From Symbiodinium sp. CCMP2592 (taxonomy: Eukaryota > Sar > Dinophyceae > Suessiales > Symbiodiniaceae), in the NCBI GenBank assembly GCA_905221615.1, contig CAJNDT010005713.1, forward strand, positions 434,001 to 498,000: DNA of 64,000 nt, in the 5' to 3' direction. This document shows positions 10,696 to 20,578 of this stretch, one piece after another. How positions within the stretch are numbered: position 1 is the first letter of the stretch; each line of letters begins with the position of its first letter. The position numbers and the translations under genes are program-made. A model generated the notes under the pieces. It searched no databases, was not told where the DNA came from, and saw only the letters and a program-made list of their open reading frames with translations.

Positions 10696-11633
10696 CACCT
10701 AGGGTTCCGTTAAGGGATCTATGAGGGATTGGTAGGGTTTAGGGTTTAGGGGTCTCCAATATCCCTAAATTGAGGAATATACCTTAAAATATGGTAGGAT
10801 CCCTTATATGAGATAGTAGGTTCTCCTGTCAGTCGCTTCAAAGTCTGCACCTTCCGAAGCCTTCTGTTCTAGCTACTACAGGGAGCTTAATAATTAGAAC
10901 AGGGTTCCTTTCAAGGGGCTACTATAAGGGCTTAGCATAGGGGCCTTAATAATTGGAGTAGGTTTTGGGCTCCTTTCTAGTATAACTGCAGTAAGGAACC
11001 CCAACAATCAGAATGGTAACTATTTGCGCTTCTACACTGGGGTTTAAGGGTTTAATAAGGGTTTCAGGGTTTAGGCTTTAGAGTTAGAGGTTCCTTTGCA
11101 GGAAAGCCCTACACCCAAAACGCCTGTGACCTCTTCTCGGCCAAAAAAAGCCTAGAACTCTGTCGTTTACAGTTTACACTACCGAAATTCTGCTCAAACC
11201 GGGTTTAGGGTTGAGAGGTTGAAGGTGTCGCGGTGGCGCCTGGACTCTGGCAATAGAAGCAGCAGGAAGTGAGGAATACTGGACCCCAAGAGCTACCAAA
11301 AACAATAAAAACTGCCTTAACCCGAAAGTGCCCTGACTGTAATATCAAGGGAAGGAACTCTTAAACCCTAAAGCCGAACACCGAATAGTACCTTTGTTGT
11401 ACCCGTAAAGGTACAGTACCCTTATAATATATACCTTTAATAGAGGAACCCGGAAACTCTAAAACCTATGATTCCCGATAGTACCCTCAAACCTATAGAT
11501 CCTACGGTCCCCAGAAACTCCAATATCCCTTAGTTAAGGAATGTACCTTATAGTAGGGTACCCTTAGAGGAACTCTCTAAACCTCCATCCTAGAACCATG
11601 AGCCAGCAACCCAGGCCAGAAACCAAGCTTCAC

Positions 11634-11798
11634 CTAAACCCTAAACCCTAAACCCCTAAACCCTAAACCCTAAACCCCTAAACCCTAAACCCCTAAACCC
11701 CTAAACCCTAAACCCCTAAACCCTAAACCCTAAACCCCTAAACCCCTAAACCCTAAACCCCTAAGCCCTAAACCCTAAACCCTAAACCCCTAAACCAG
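11634..11798. repeat. Interstitial telomere-like array (CCCTAAA)
   Basis: About 22 units of CCCTAAA or CCCCTAAA in one orientation, the longest such array here, followed at 11876-11955 by TTTAGGG units in the opposite orientation. Confidence 0.92.
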
Positions 11799-12769
11799 CC
11801 CAGCAGCTCTCAATTGAGGGTTTAGGGGCCAAGGGGCTGGGAGTTTAAGGGCGAAGGCTTTAGGGTTTATGGGGGTTTAGGGGTTTAGGGTTTAGGGTTT
11901 AGGGTTTAGGGTTTAGGCTTTAGGGTTTATAGGGGTTTAGGGGTTTAGGGTTTAAGATTTAGGGTCGGGGATGATTTCTTCCATGACGGTATAAAGCCTC
12001 TTTTGTTCAAGGGGTCATCCTTGATCTGGGGGACTACTTGGGGATCTAGGATTTAGGGGTTTAGGGTTTAGGGCTTAGGGGTTTAGGGTTTATTAGGGGA
12101 TCTAGGGTGGAATTAAGTTCCATGGGTGTCTGCGTCCTGCAGGTACAGAACTTCCAAAGTACCGAGTATGCCGAGACCTCAATGCTTTCTGGCTTCAAAG
12201 GGGATTCACAAAGTCTAGCAGTTCGAGGTTGTGCAATGTAGGAGGTTTGAAAATTCTAGTATATCATACCACCAAACCCTAGTCTAATTATTTAGGTCCC
12301 TGTGTCAGTGCTTCTGATGCCTTTTGATTGCAGAGCCGTAAACCCTAAACCCCTAAACCCTAAACCCCTAGACCCCAAACCCTAAAAGCTCTCAACCCTA
12401 AACCCGTAAACCCCAAACCCTGAAAGCCCTAAAATTTAACAATTAGAATAGGGTTTAGGGGCCATTATGCTATATTTATAATTATAAGGAACCCCCAAAA
12501 TCGTGGTTGCAATTACAGTGAAAATACTGTATAAGAACCCACTGTTTAAGAACCTGAGCCCCTACCCAAGGCGGAATTCACCAGATTCAAGTTGCCTCAG
12601 TGTTAAGAACCTTAGGGTACCCTAGTTTTTTGGGTCAGGTTCTTAATTTTTTGAGTGCTTTCCCTCACCAAGGAAATTTAGAATCGAAAACTAAATTTCC
12701 GAACCCTCCACATCAAGAAGCCCTCTGCCCGAACATAATCAACGTATGATGGCTGGGCAACAGCAGGCA

Positions 12770-12841
12770 TGCCACAGCGCAGTGGTTGTGCATGAGTTCT
12801 AGAGACAAGAGATCTTGTTTCGAACCCCATTGGTGTCATGC
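12770..12841 (+). repeat. tRNA-like (SINE-like) module 1
   Basis: A-box-like CAGCGCAGTGG (12775-12785) and B-box-like GTTTCGAACCC (12817-12827), about 31 bp apart, as in RNA polymerase III internal promoters. Followed by CATTGGTGTCATG, also present in module 2. No credible cloverleaf, so not called a tRNA gene. Confidence 0.5.
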
Positions 12842-13024
12842 ACTGAAAATTTAGAATTGAAATCTAAATTTTCCACTGGCCCTGTGGTTCCAGGCCCAAG
12901 GCTTCGACCCACACCGACGGCGTCAGGAAATTTAGAATCCAAAAGTAAATTTCCAGCTCTTCCTCCCGACCCCCAAAAACCCCTCGCCCACAAAGGAAGG
13001 ACACTGACCGAGCCGAGGACAGCA

Positions 13025-13098
13025 CCCCCTAGCGCAATGGTTCCGCGCAGGCCCCTATGCGGAAAGCCGTGGTTTCAATCCCCAGTGGTGTCATGCCG
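13025..13098 (+). repeat. tRNA-like (SINE-like) module 2
   Basis: A-box-like TAGCGCAATGG (13030-13040) and B-box-like GGTTTCAATCC (13071-13081), then CAGTGGTGTCATG. Homologous to module 1, 255 bp away in the same orientation. Confidence 0.55.
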
Positions 13099-13699
13099 CT
13101 GCGGGCTCCTTGCCCGCAGCTCGTATTCCACCGAAATAGAGCCCCTTGCCACCAAACCGTGGAAATTTAGAATTCAAAAATAGACTTTCCGCACCAGCCT
13201 CCTCCTGGCCCTGTGATCCTTGTCCCAAGCCACACCCCCGGCACCAGGAAATTTAGAATCCAAAAGTAAATTTTCTGGAGGGCTGCGAATTGAAAACTAA
13301 ATTTTCCAGACCCCCATGGCCCACCGCCCCCCACCAGGAAATTTAGAATCCAAAAATAAATTTTCTGGAGGGCCCCTGGCAGTGCCCTCCGCCCCGAGTC
13401 CTTTCGACGAGCTGTGGAAATTTAGAATTGAAAACTAAATTTTCCAGACCCCCATGGCCCACCGCCCCCACCAGGAAATTTAGAATCCAAAAGTAAATTT
13501 CCTGAGAGCCCTTGGTCCATTGGTCAAGGTACCGGATAAGAACGTGGTTAAGAACCTGAGCCTACCCTAGCTGCTCGAACGGCAAAATCACATGTAATGG
13601 AAATTAAGAACCTTAGGGTACCCTACTCTCACCGAACGGGGTTCTTATACAGGGTTTTCACTGTATTAAAGCCCCTATATCATGGGTCTCTCGGAGGGT

Positions 13700-15380
13700 G
13701 TTACAATGCTACTGGTCGCACTAAGGTTAGACCTCAGGGTTCTAGGGTTTGGGGGTTAAGGGTTCAACTGTTCCTCTGAGGGTACGTTAGTATAAGGTGT
13801 ATTACTTAGTTAAGGGATTTTGGAGTTAAAGCCGGTAGAGAGTCTAGGCTTTACACTTCAGCCCAAAATCCTAACCCCCAGACCCTGAACCCTAACGGGG
13901 CTTTGCACAAGGCCTGCAGCGTTGTTTAGAAGGCTCCGTGAAGTGCTTCGAGAGCATCAGAAAGCACAGGTGGCACAGTCTCAGGGTTTCAGAGGGTGCC
14001 AAAGTGTTCCTCCAAACGTTATCCAGCTTGCTATAAAGGTGGATAGTACAGAGGTATCTTGAGCTCAAACCTCGAACATCAGAACCGTAAATCCAAAAGA
14101 ATCAAACTTCTGAAGTGTCGGACCCTGAGCAACCTCAAACCCTCCACCCCGAACTGAGAACCCTTGTCAGGACCCGACTGTCGGGCAGCCACTGCAGGCT
14201 GTTGCATTTCAAACTCAGCTCCTTCCAGAAAAGCGGGGTTTAGGATTTGGGGTTTAGGGTTTTAGGTTTAAGATTTAAATAGACACGTTTAGCGCCTAGG
14301 GGTTTACATAATATGGCTTCGGGCCTGCTTTTTGTCACGGTCTGGGGCCAAGCGTTTACGATTGAAGGTGGTTTTGGGGCTTGTAAGGCTGATAAGTTAA
14401 CGGTTCATAGGTTTCAGGGCTGATTTCCTACCCCGAGTTTGGGGCTAGTGGGGGGCTGGGATTTACGGGTATACGGCAGTCGCTCCTGGACGCAGTTTGG
14501 GGATTAGGCCGATTCTTGGTGTTTAGGTGTTTGCTCAAGGCTTAGGGTTCATAACGGTTTGGTGAGGGTCGGGGCAGCAGTGCTAGTGGTTTTGAAGGGC
14601 TTTAAGCTGCTAGTGCAGGTATTTGCTGTTACCTCGTCTCGTGTAGATGCACGCGAGATCCAGACATACCTACATAAAGGATTCGTCGTGCCGCCATACG
14701 CGATCCCTCGTTCAGAGCAGCCGCCGAATCCGGGTTAAGAACTGAAGGCTTTAAGTAGTAACATCTCTGTAGACAAACGACTATTCGAAGATGAAGACAC
14801 CTGGAAATCTATTTAAGCTTGCATCAACAAGAAGACACCCTTTCACCAGACCCTCTGAAACTCAACTTTTGCCGGCCCTGAACATCACCAACAGTTCAGC
14901 ATACAGTGTGTCATGTCCTGAAAATGACGAAACACTTTAATGCTGCGATAGTTCTCAGTCTCCAACCCTGAAACTCATGTGGGTCTTGCACGGTTCAACG
15001 AGCTGTGTTGCCGAATGCATTTAGGGTGCACAGCCAGTTCACAGCTCCCAACTTGTCAAGTTCGTTGCCTGCTTCTTCGTTGGCTTAGGGTTCAGAGCAC
15101 TGGTTCAGAACCGAAGCACCTGGATCGTGGACCCCATACCGGAATCGCCAACCCTTACAACGTAGAGCCCTCATGGAACCCGTTTAGAATCCTCGTAGAA
15201 CCCTTTTGGAGCCGTTATAGATACCTGACCCTAGAGGTTGTATAGAATGTAGAACCGTTGTAGAACCCATACACAGTCCTTCTCGAACCCTCATAGAATG
15301 CTACAAACACTTTCTGCGACCGTAAAATCGTATACAATTCACGCAAAACCTGGTGAACTATGCAAGCATGAGTCGACCCC
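13700..15380. other. No recognised gene
   Basis: Degenerate TTTAGGG-type words and unique AT/GC-balanced sequence. A minor LRR-like phrase (KLPDAALHKL, minus) lies just beyond, at about 15480-15550, too weak to call. Confidence 0.5.
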
Positions 15381-15384
15381 ATAT

Positions 15385-15475
15385 TCCTTAATTAAGGAAT
15401 ATACCTTAAACCACTCTAGGGACCCTACTACAATGTGAGGTAGACTCGTTAATTAAGAGGCATGAGGCGATCCTT
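15385..15475. mobile_element. Family H core, termini lost
   Basis: ATTCCTTAATTAAGGAATAT then ACCTTAAACC and GGGACCCTACTACAAT; other isolated arms lie at 10765-10800, 11505-11570, 26475-26515 and 45225-45283. Confidence 0.5.
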
Positions 15476-15710
15476 TAGTCCCCCGAGCTTGTGGAGGGCC
15501 GCGTCCGGGAGTTTGCGCACGGCCTGGGAAGGGATGGCGAACAAACCTTTGCCTTTGGCCTAAAGCGTCCGGCACACGGATATCTACATATAGTCGGGTG
15601 CTATTCGAATCAGAAGTAAAAACGAGGAACTGGGGGCTAAGCCTGCATCACACACTCACGAACCTGGTCATAAGTATCATAGAATGAATGCAGGGGGAAG
15701 CGACAGAACA

Positions 15711-15713
15711 AAC

Positions 15714-15783
<70 letters not shown>
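15711..15783. repeat. (CA)n microsatellite
   Basis: An almost pure CA tract with one AAACA interruption. It bounds a candidate exon on its right. Confidence 0.97.
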
Positions 15784-15786
<3 letters not shown>

Positions 15787-15886
15787 CGGCTCAACGATGC
15801 TGGTGATGCTGGTGATGCCATGTCCACTGTGACGCCGGGCGGCTGGGGATGCTGGTCCGAAGCTGCCCCGGTGGACAACGATTTCC
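15784..15886 (-). CDS. Candidate coding exon running into a GT/CA microsatellite
   Basis: After acceptor CCCTAG|GG (AG at 15888-15887) the frame reads KSLSTGAASDQHPQPPGVT and then VDMASPASPASLSRP. It then meets the (CA)n tract at 15711-15783, which on this strand begins GTGTGTG and could serve as a donor. The composition is Pro/Ala/Ser-rich and low in complexity. The frame continuing through the microsatellite as CVCVCV is not credible protein. Confidence 0.45.
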
Positions 15887-15987
15887 CTAGGGCTCCATGT
15901 ACCCATATAGTATATACTTAGGCCTTAAAGTACCTATATGGGGGCCCCTTTAATGCCTAAGTATCTACTATAAATGGAGCCTTTGGG
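15885..15987. mobile_element. Palindromic MITE, family A, placed like an intron
   Basis: Ends CCCTAGGGCTCC and GGAGCCTTTGGG, flanked by TTT on each side (3-bp target duplication). Read on the minus strand it starts ...AAAG|GC and ends CCCTAG|GG, giving a 94-nt GC-AG intron that joins the coding blocks at 15981-16083 and 15784-15886 in frame. Confidence 0.8.
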
Positions 15988-16083
15988 TTTTTTGGCATCG
16001 GAGATGTACCGGTCCATAAGCACCAGGCGGGCCTGGCGTTCGGCTGCTGGGATGAGGATTCTTGCCACTTCAAGGGAATGAAT
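15981..16083 (-). CDS. Candidate coding exon between two palindromes
   Basis: Reads IHSLEVARILIPAAERQ then ARLVLMDRYISDAKKPKG on the minus strand, with no stop and GC-rich third positions. It is bounded on both sides by family-A-type palindromes (16084-16192 and 15885-15987). The downstream edge AAAG|GCTCC offers a GC donor. Joining it to the acceptor CCCTAG|GG of the next block keeps the reading frame (codon G+GG = Gly). Short helical, charged segment; function unknown. Confidence 0.5.
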
Positions 16084-16192
16084 CTCTAAGGGTCCAAGTG
16101 CCCAAATAGTAGGGTTTCAAGGTCCAAAAACCATTCAGAGTATGGATTTTGAGACTTAAAAACCTACTATTTGGGTACTTGGACCCTCTGGG
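16084..16192. mobile_element. Palindromic MITE, family A variant, between exons
   Basis: Ends CTCTAAGGGTCCAAGTGCCC and its imperfect complement; AAT on both sides (16081-16083, 16193-16195). The longer direct match GGGAATG (16074-16080, 16190-16196) overlaps the flanks. It separates two coding-like blocks. Confidence 0.75.
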
Positions 16193-16398
16193 AATGCTCC
16201 GACGTGCCTGCAGCTGCTTGCACCGCAGCTTCAGGATCTGGAGCTGCAGGCCCAATTACCCTCCCAAGGTCAGCAGTCTTGGCAAACAAGTCGCTCTGCA
16301 ATATACCATCCGAACCGTCACCAGATGCATGCCACACCTGGGAGTCATTGTGCTGGAGGTCAATTGCTGAGCTCAATATATCATTGCCTCCACTCAGT
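16193..16398 (-). CDS. Candidate coding exon, unrecognised
   Basis: Two overlapping minus-strand frames are open. One reads SSAIDLQHNDSQVWHASGDG... through to TSEHS. The other, open over the lower part only, reads LQLQILKLRCKQLQARRSI, has the GC-rich third positions expected of this genome, and continues in frame across the palindrome at 16084-16192 into IHSLEVARIL at 16080-15981. I cannot decide which frame is used where; an unseen small intron could switch between them. The block directly abuts the palindrome. Confidence 0.4.
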
Positions 16399-16424
16399 CT
16401 GAGTTGCCAAAAGAATCAACTCAC

Positions 16425-16525
16425 CGAGGAGCTCCACAGAACAGTCCCAAAGCCAGGACACCAACTATGGGACCAAGTAGAAACCGAAAGATGCTTTGTG
16501 TGCTTACATTAGCAGGCTTGGACAT
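16425..16525 (-). CDS. Candidate first exon with a membrane segment
   Basis: Begins ATG (16525), reading MSKPANVSTQSIFRFLLGP and then a hydrophobic stretch IVGVLALGLFCGAP, like a single signal-anchor helix. It ends at a strong donor, CTCG|GTGAGT (GT at 16424-16423). It probably joins the block at 16193-16398. The nearest phase-compatible acceptors would give introns of only 26-53 nt, so that junction is unresolved. Protein family not recognised. Confidence 0.4.
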
Positions 16526-17089
16526 CCTTGTCGTGCTACTTGCCTGAACAATCCATGCAAAACTAACACTAGAGCCTGAACTCTCTAAACCCTGAACCTT
16601 CAACCCAAAAACCTATCCTGTAAAACCCATCCCGAACCCTACACAGTGCACTCTAGCCCCCGAATCCCGCAAAATTCCTATTTCTAAAACCTTGGGCCTA
16701 GGGCTCAGGCTTTAAACTCTGTTCAACCTGTATGATTGACACAGGCACTTCCCTACTAGAGGCCGCATTCCTGGAATAATTTTTTATATGATTCGGATGT
16801 GGTTCTAGTGTGATTATAGTGTGAATGACGTTTGTGATTTTAATGTGATTATAATATGACTGACTTATGGTCTTGGAACAGGGCATCAGAGAAGATTAGC
16901 TGCAAATCGGCACAGCGGTGATGGGTTTGGATTACAGTGCCAAGTGGGGTTTTTTGGGGTTATGCAGGCCTCAGGATATTCACAAAGTGACGGCTAGGCC
17001 AGCAATCCGTTCAGCTGCGCTGCATTCTGGAGCCTTGTAGCCCCGTATCTAGGCGTGAGGGGAGACCTTTCGATGGGGGGGTGGGCCGG

Positions 17090-17180
17090 CGAGGGGGTAG
17101 GGGGGGGGGGGAGCGCTGAAGGGGGGCCCGCGGCTGTGGGGGCCGACCCCCCCCCCCTGAGGGAGGGGGGGGGGTGGGCC
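17090..17180. repeat. G-rich tract
   Basis: Many runs of three or more G on the plus strand with a CCCCCCCC counter-run, capable of quadruplex or hairpin structure. Confidence 0.8.
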
Positions 17181-17214
17181 TAGGCGGGGACGGCGAATTC
17201 ACATCAGAATTACA

Positions 17215-17365
17215 TCGGATTGACATTGAAATCACATTGGATTCATATCCGATGCGATTTGGATGTGATCTGGATGTGATTTCGATGTGATTCTGGATGT
17301 GATTTGGATGTGATTTCGATGTGATTTGGATGTGATTTCGATGTGATTTCGATGTGATTTCCAGG
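17215..17365. repeat. GATGTGATTT short satellite
   Basis: About ten units of GATGTGATTT followed by two variable bases (GG, CG or CT). Diverged relatives (GTGATTATAGTG) extend at 16790-16860. Confidence 0.85.
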
Positions 17366-17453
17366 GAGGGTCCCAGGGGGGTCCCTCTCTTGTGAGCAGT
17401 CATGCCCGATCGCATGCGACGCGGCTAGAGCCAGCCACCCATGGCTGACTTCC

Positions 17454-17690
17454 ATGGTTCAACGTCTGCTAGCCTGCTGTACTTGTCACTACATAGTAAC
17501 AGATCGATGCGCATCCGCCCTAACTCTGGAGCTCAAGCTCCCAACGACCCGCGGCATAAATCTAAGCGTCCTGGGCCAAGCTTTCGCAGATCTGCAATGG
17601 GATCCTGCAGAGAATACTGCACCTGACATACTGTTGGTCGTACTGCATGATAGAACCCTAAAAATGGCCACATTAATTTCACATTCAAAC
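17454..17690 (+). CDS. Possible coding island, strand uncertain
   Basis: The plus strand is open and reads SALTLELKLPTTRGINLSVL, then GQAFADLQWDPAENTAPDIL and LVVLHDR, which is protein-like. This would be the only convincing plus-strand block in the window, which counts against it. It lies just right of the GATGTGATTT satellite. No start or splice site was established. Confidence 0.25.
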
Positions 17691-18193
17691 CACATCTGGC
17701 AAACCCCTGGATTTCAGATTGAAATCACACCCTGGGTACATAAAAAATTATCCTGCCATCTGCTGTCTGTAGTACAACTGCCGGACACAACTGTATGACC
17801 TCTTGGCCGTGAGCGGTAGTACGAGTACAACCTTCTAGCGGCTGGCCTTTACATTATCAAAACCTGAAAACCTGTTAAAAAATTGTGAAGTTCTGCATAC
17901 ACCGTTTACAACCTCCCTTCGAGGCTAAGAAGTCTATGTTGCGGTTACATGGACACGTAGTAAGGCAAGAACACCTCAAACCCCAAACATAAACATTGAG
18001 TTTCACATTTGACTTTGCAGGGTTGTTGAGAGCTTTGTCTTGCTTCTTAGGGCTGTTAAGCCCTGCAAGAGCCAATCCGAAAACTCCAACACTAAACCAT
18101 AAACCCTAAAACCCTAAACCCTAAATCCCTAAACCCTATTTAAACCGTAGGCCCCAAGCATCCTTTAGGCCCTAAACCCTAACCTCCATATAC

Positions 18194-18288
18194 CCAGAGA
18201 CTCCAATATCCCCTAATTAAGGAATATTCCCTAAGTCATAGTAGGGACCCTACTTTTATTTTAGGGTATAAGGGATATTAGAATCCCC
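18194..18288. mobile_element. Palindromic MITE, family H
   Basis: CAGAGACTCCAATATCCCC ... AAGGGATATTAGAATCC. Confidence 0.75.
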
Positions 18289-18369
18289 TAAACCCTAACC
18301 CCTATAGAGACCCTTAAAGGAACCCTTATGCATTCCTAAATCAAGGGATTTTGGAGTCTTTGGGAAGAC

Positions 18370-18450
18370 TGAAGTTAGGCCAATGGCATTGCAGCCAATC
18401 CAAAGCTTTTCCAGGCTCGGTAGGCCTGCCATATTCCGAAAATGCGGGGT
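18370..18450 (-). CDS. Leucine-rich-repeat exon fragment
   Basis: Reads FRNMAGLPSLEKLWIGCNA then IGLTS on the minus strand, a classic L-x-x-L-x-I-x-x-N LRR turn. It is flanked on the left by a short family H remnant (18334-18360) and on the right by telomere-like sequence, so only this turn survives between repeats. Confidence 0.55.
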
Positions 18451-18917
18451 ACCAAGTTTCAGGGTTCTGGGTCTAGGGTCTAAGGGTTTGGGGTGCGTTT
18501 CGGGTTTAGGGGACCTTGTGCTACTTGAGGCTTTGCTGAATTTACACATGGTTCACCGACTGAGTGAGGTTAATGTAGATTTTCCAGAGGGTTTGCAAGG
18601 GCCCTTTTGGCACCCACCCAACTCTAAACCCTGAACGGCCTTGGCCTAAACAAAAATAGAAAAAGGCTTCTGGATGGTTCCAGGGTACATTACGGTGCCT
18701 TAACCTACCCAAACCTACTTTTTGTAGGCTCCCTAAAAGCTCTGCATTCGGATTTATAAAAAATCTACCGCGGGAAAGTAGGCTATGGTAGTTGAAGGTA
18801 CAAGTCCCTAAGGCTGCACGCACCCATACTAGGGTTCCTTTAAGGGTTCCTGTAAAGGCTCCTTTAAGGGTTCCTTTAAAGGGTTCCTTTGAAGGGTTCT
18901 ATAGGGTTTAGGGTTTA

Positions 18918-19022
18918 AGGCTCCATGGTACCCATACAGTATATACTTAGGCCTTCGAATACCTACATAGGGACCCCTTTAAGGCTTAAGTATCTACTAT
19001 AAACCTACAGGGAGCCTTTGGG
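18918..19022. mobile_element. Palindromic MITE, family A, diverged
   Basis: Starts AAGGCTCCATGGTACCC and ends GGGAGCCTTTGGG, with the inner ACTTAGGCC pair retained. The outermost bases have merged with TTTAGGG sequence on the left and no target duplication is clear. Confidence 0.75.
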
Positions 19023-19035
19023 AGTACAGTATGGG

Positions 19036-19147
19036 TTAGAAGCTGCCCCCACCCTGTAATAGTGACCTTAAGGATTGTATAGGATTATTTTAGAGCCCTA
19101 TCATATTCCTATTATACCACTATTACAGGGTGGGGGCAGCTTCTAAA
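19036..19147. mobile_element. Palindromic MITE, family K
   Basis: TTAGAAGCTGCCCCCACCC ... GGGTGGGGGCAGCTTCTAA, long perfect arms with inner CTGTAATAGTG pair. Confidence 0.88.
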
Positions 19148-19774
19148 GCATGGGCTACAAGTAGAACCGAAAGCGTAACGCGAGAATCCTGCAGCCTCAT
19201 CCTCCAAGCGTCAGCCTCAACCTGTAACCACAAAACGATCCCCCAGAAATGGCGGGATCTGCTCCTTCCGAAGACATCCCTACACCCTAAACCCTACACC
19301 CTAAACCCTAAACGGCCCTAAACCCTAAACCCTAAACCATCGACCTTAGCTCCGAAGGCTACATCCTAAAGCCGGGAAGCCCTAAACCCCAGACCCCACA
19401 CACCGAACCCCATAAACCTTAAACCTCAACCCTAAACCCCAAAACCCAACAGACCCCATATGATAGCCCATATAGAAGCCTTTTCAAGGAACCCTAAAAC
19501 CTGACAATTAACCTTAAACCCAAAACCCTACACCCTACAGATCCCTTGAAAGGAGCCCGTCTAGATCCCTTTAAAGGAACCCTACAACCTTATGATTAAC
19601 CTTAAGCCCGAAACCCTAAACCCGAGATCTAAATCCTCGGACTATGCAGGCGACGTTCGTTTGCAAGTTGGAGGATTTGGCAAGTCACATCCCTTTAAAG
19701 GGATCTATAAGGCCTCCTTTACGTTTAAGGGATCTATAAGGGCTCCTATAATGGATCTATAGGGTTGAGGGTTT

Positions 19775-19886
19775 GACTCCAATATCCGTCAATATCCCTG
19801 AATTCAGGAATATTCCTTACATGAAACTGAAGATCCTACCATAATTTAAAGTATATTCCTCAATAAAGGGATATTGGAGGCTCTCG
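19775..19886. mobile_element. Palindromic MITE, family H
   Basis: GACTCCAATATCC is followed by a short duplication (CGTCAATATCC); right arm AAAGGGATATTGGAGGCTC. Confidence 0.75.
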
Positions 19887-20051
19887 GAGCCCTAAACGGT
19901 AAACCCTAAAACCTTAGTCTTACCTGAGGCTGCGAAAAAGTACTATCTTGAGGGTTAGGGGATCCATAGCGAAAGTTGTGCGGGTTTGGGGTCGTAACTA
20001 AGGGCTCAGAACCTACCCTAAACCCTAAACCCCTAGGCCCCTAAACCTTGT

Positions 20052-20142
20052 GTAGGCTGTTGCAACTCTGCCAAGCAATGAAAGCCAGCGCGGCAAAGAG
20101 AACTTGGCACCTCACGGAGACAGTTGCCTCGGCGTTGCAGTC
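20052..20142 (-). CDS. Short exon-like island
   Basis: About 90 bp of non-repetitive, GC-richer sequence between telomere-like tracts. The minus strand reads NAEATVSVRCQVLFAALAFI (hydrophobic); the plus strand reads LLQLCQAMKASAAKRTWHL. Both are open, so strand is uncertain; minus is preferred only because other exons here are minus. Confidence 0.25.
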
Positions 20143-20451
20143 AGGGTTTAGAGTTTAAGCGGACGGTTTAGGGCTTCCAGGGTTTAGGGTGTACAGGGTT
20201 TAGGGCTTAAGCGGACCGGTATAGGGTTTAGGGTTTAAAAGGATCGGTTTAGGGATTGGGGGTTTACGGTTTATAGGGTTTAAACGGACCCAGAACCCTA
20301 AAAACCGTAAACCCTTTGAACACCCGAAGCCTCGGCATTGAAAGGTTTCGGCCTTTACTTGGAGGATCATGGGACTTAGTAGCTTAAAACGCTCCTTAAA
20401 GGGATCTACAGGGTGCCTTAAAGGGATCTATAGGGCTTGGGGTTTAGGGTC

Positions 20452-20578
20452 TACTTGGAGGATCATGGGACTTGGTAAGTAAGGTTATAAGTATCTTAAT
20501 TGGGGTCAGAAGTATTTATAAGTATGGTTACCTTGTTTATAACCCTCGTTACTAATAAGTCCCATGATCTTTCAAGTA
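20452..20578. mobile_element. Palindromic MITE, family G
   Basis: TACTTGGAGGATCATGGGAC ... GTCCCATGATCTTTCAAGTA. A left-arm fragment of the same family lies at 20356-20385. Confidence 0.8.

Larger units (their letters stand above)
12669..13505. repeat. Cluster of a 28-bp palindrome
   Basis: Nine copies of GGAAATTTAGAAT then about 6 bp then TAAATTTTCC, near 12671, 12847, 12927, 13161, 13246, 13289 (half), 13337, 13416 and 13475. Each is an inverted repeat of AAATTTAG/CTAAATTT separated by GC-rich spacers. Confidence 0.75.
12436..13675. mobile_element. Composite element: family J split by a 1.15-kb insertion
   Basis: Family J starts at 12436 (AACAATTAGAATAGGG ... GCAATTA) and resumes at about 13659 (ATTAAAGCCCCTATAT). 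The insert begins CAGTGAAAATACTGTATAAG and ends with the complement of CAGTGAAAACCCTGTATAAG, with ATTA on both sides. Near each end lies a direct copy of a segment with GTTAAGAACCTGAGCC and AAGAACCTTAGGGTACCCTA. The interior holds two tRNA-like modules and nine small palindromes. No transposase-like frame is visible. Confidence 0.7.

Noticed and set aside
11634..11798. Chromosome end
   Set aside because: CCCTAAA units are followed by opposite-orientation TTTAGGG units and by tens of kilobases of further sequence; internal array.
13025..13098. Functional tRNA gene
   Set aside because: A and B boxes are present, but no acceptor stem or consistent cloverleaf could be paired by eye; called SINE-like instead.
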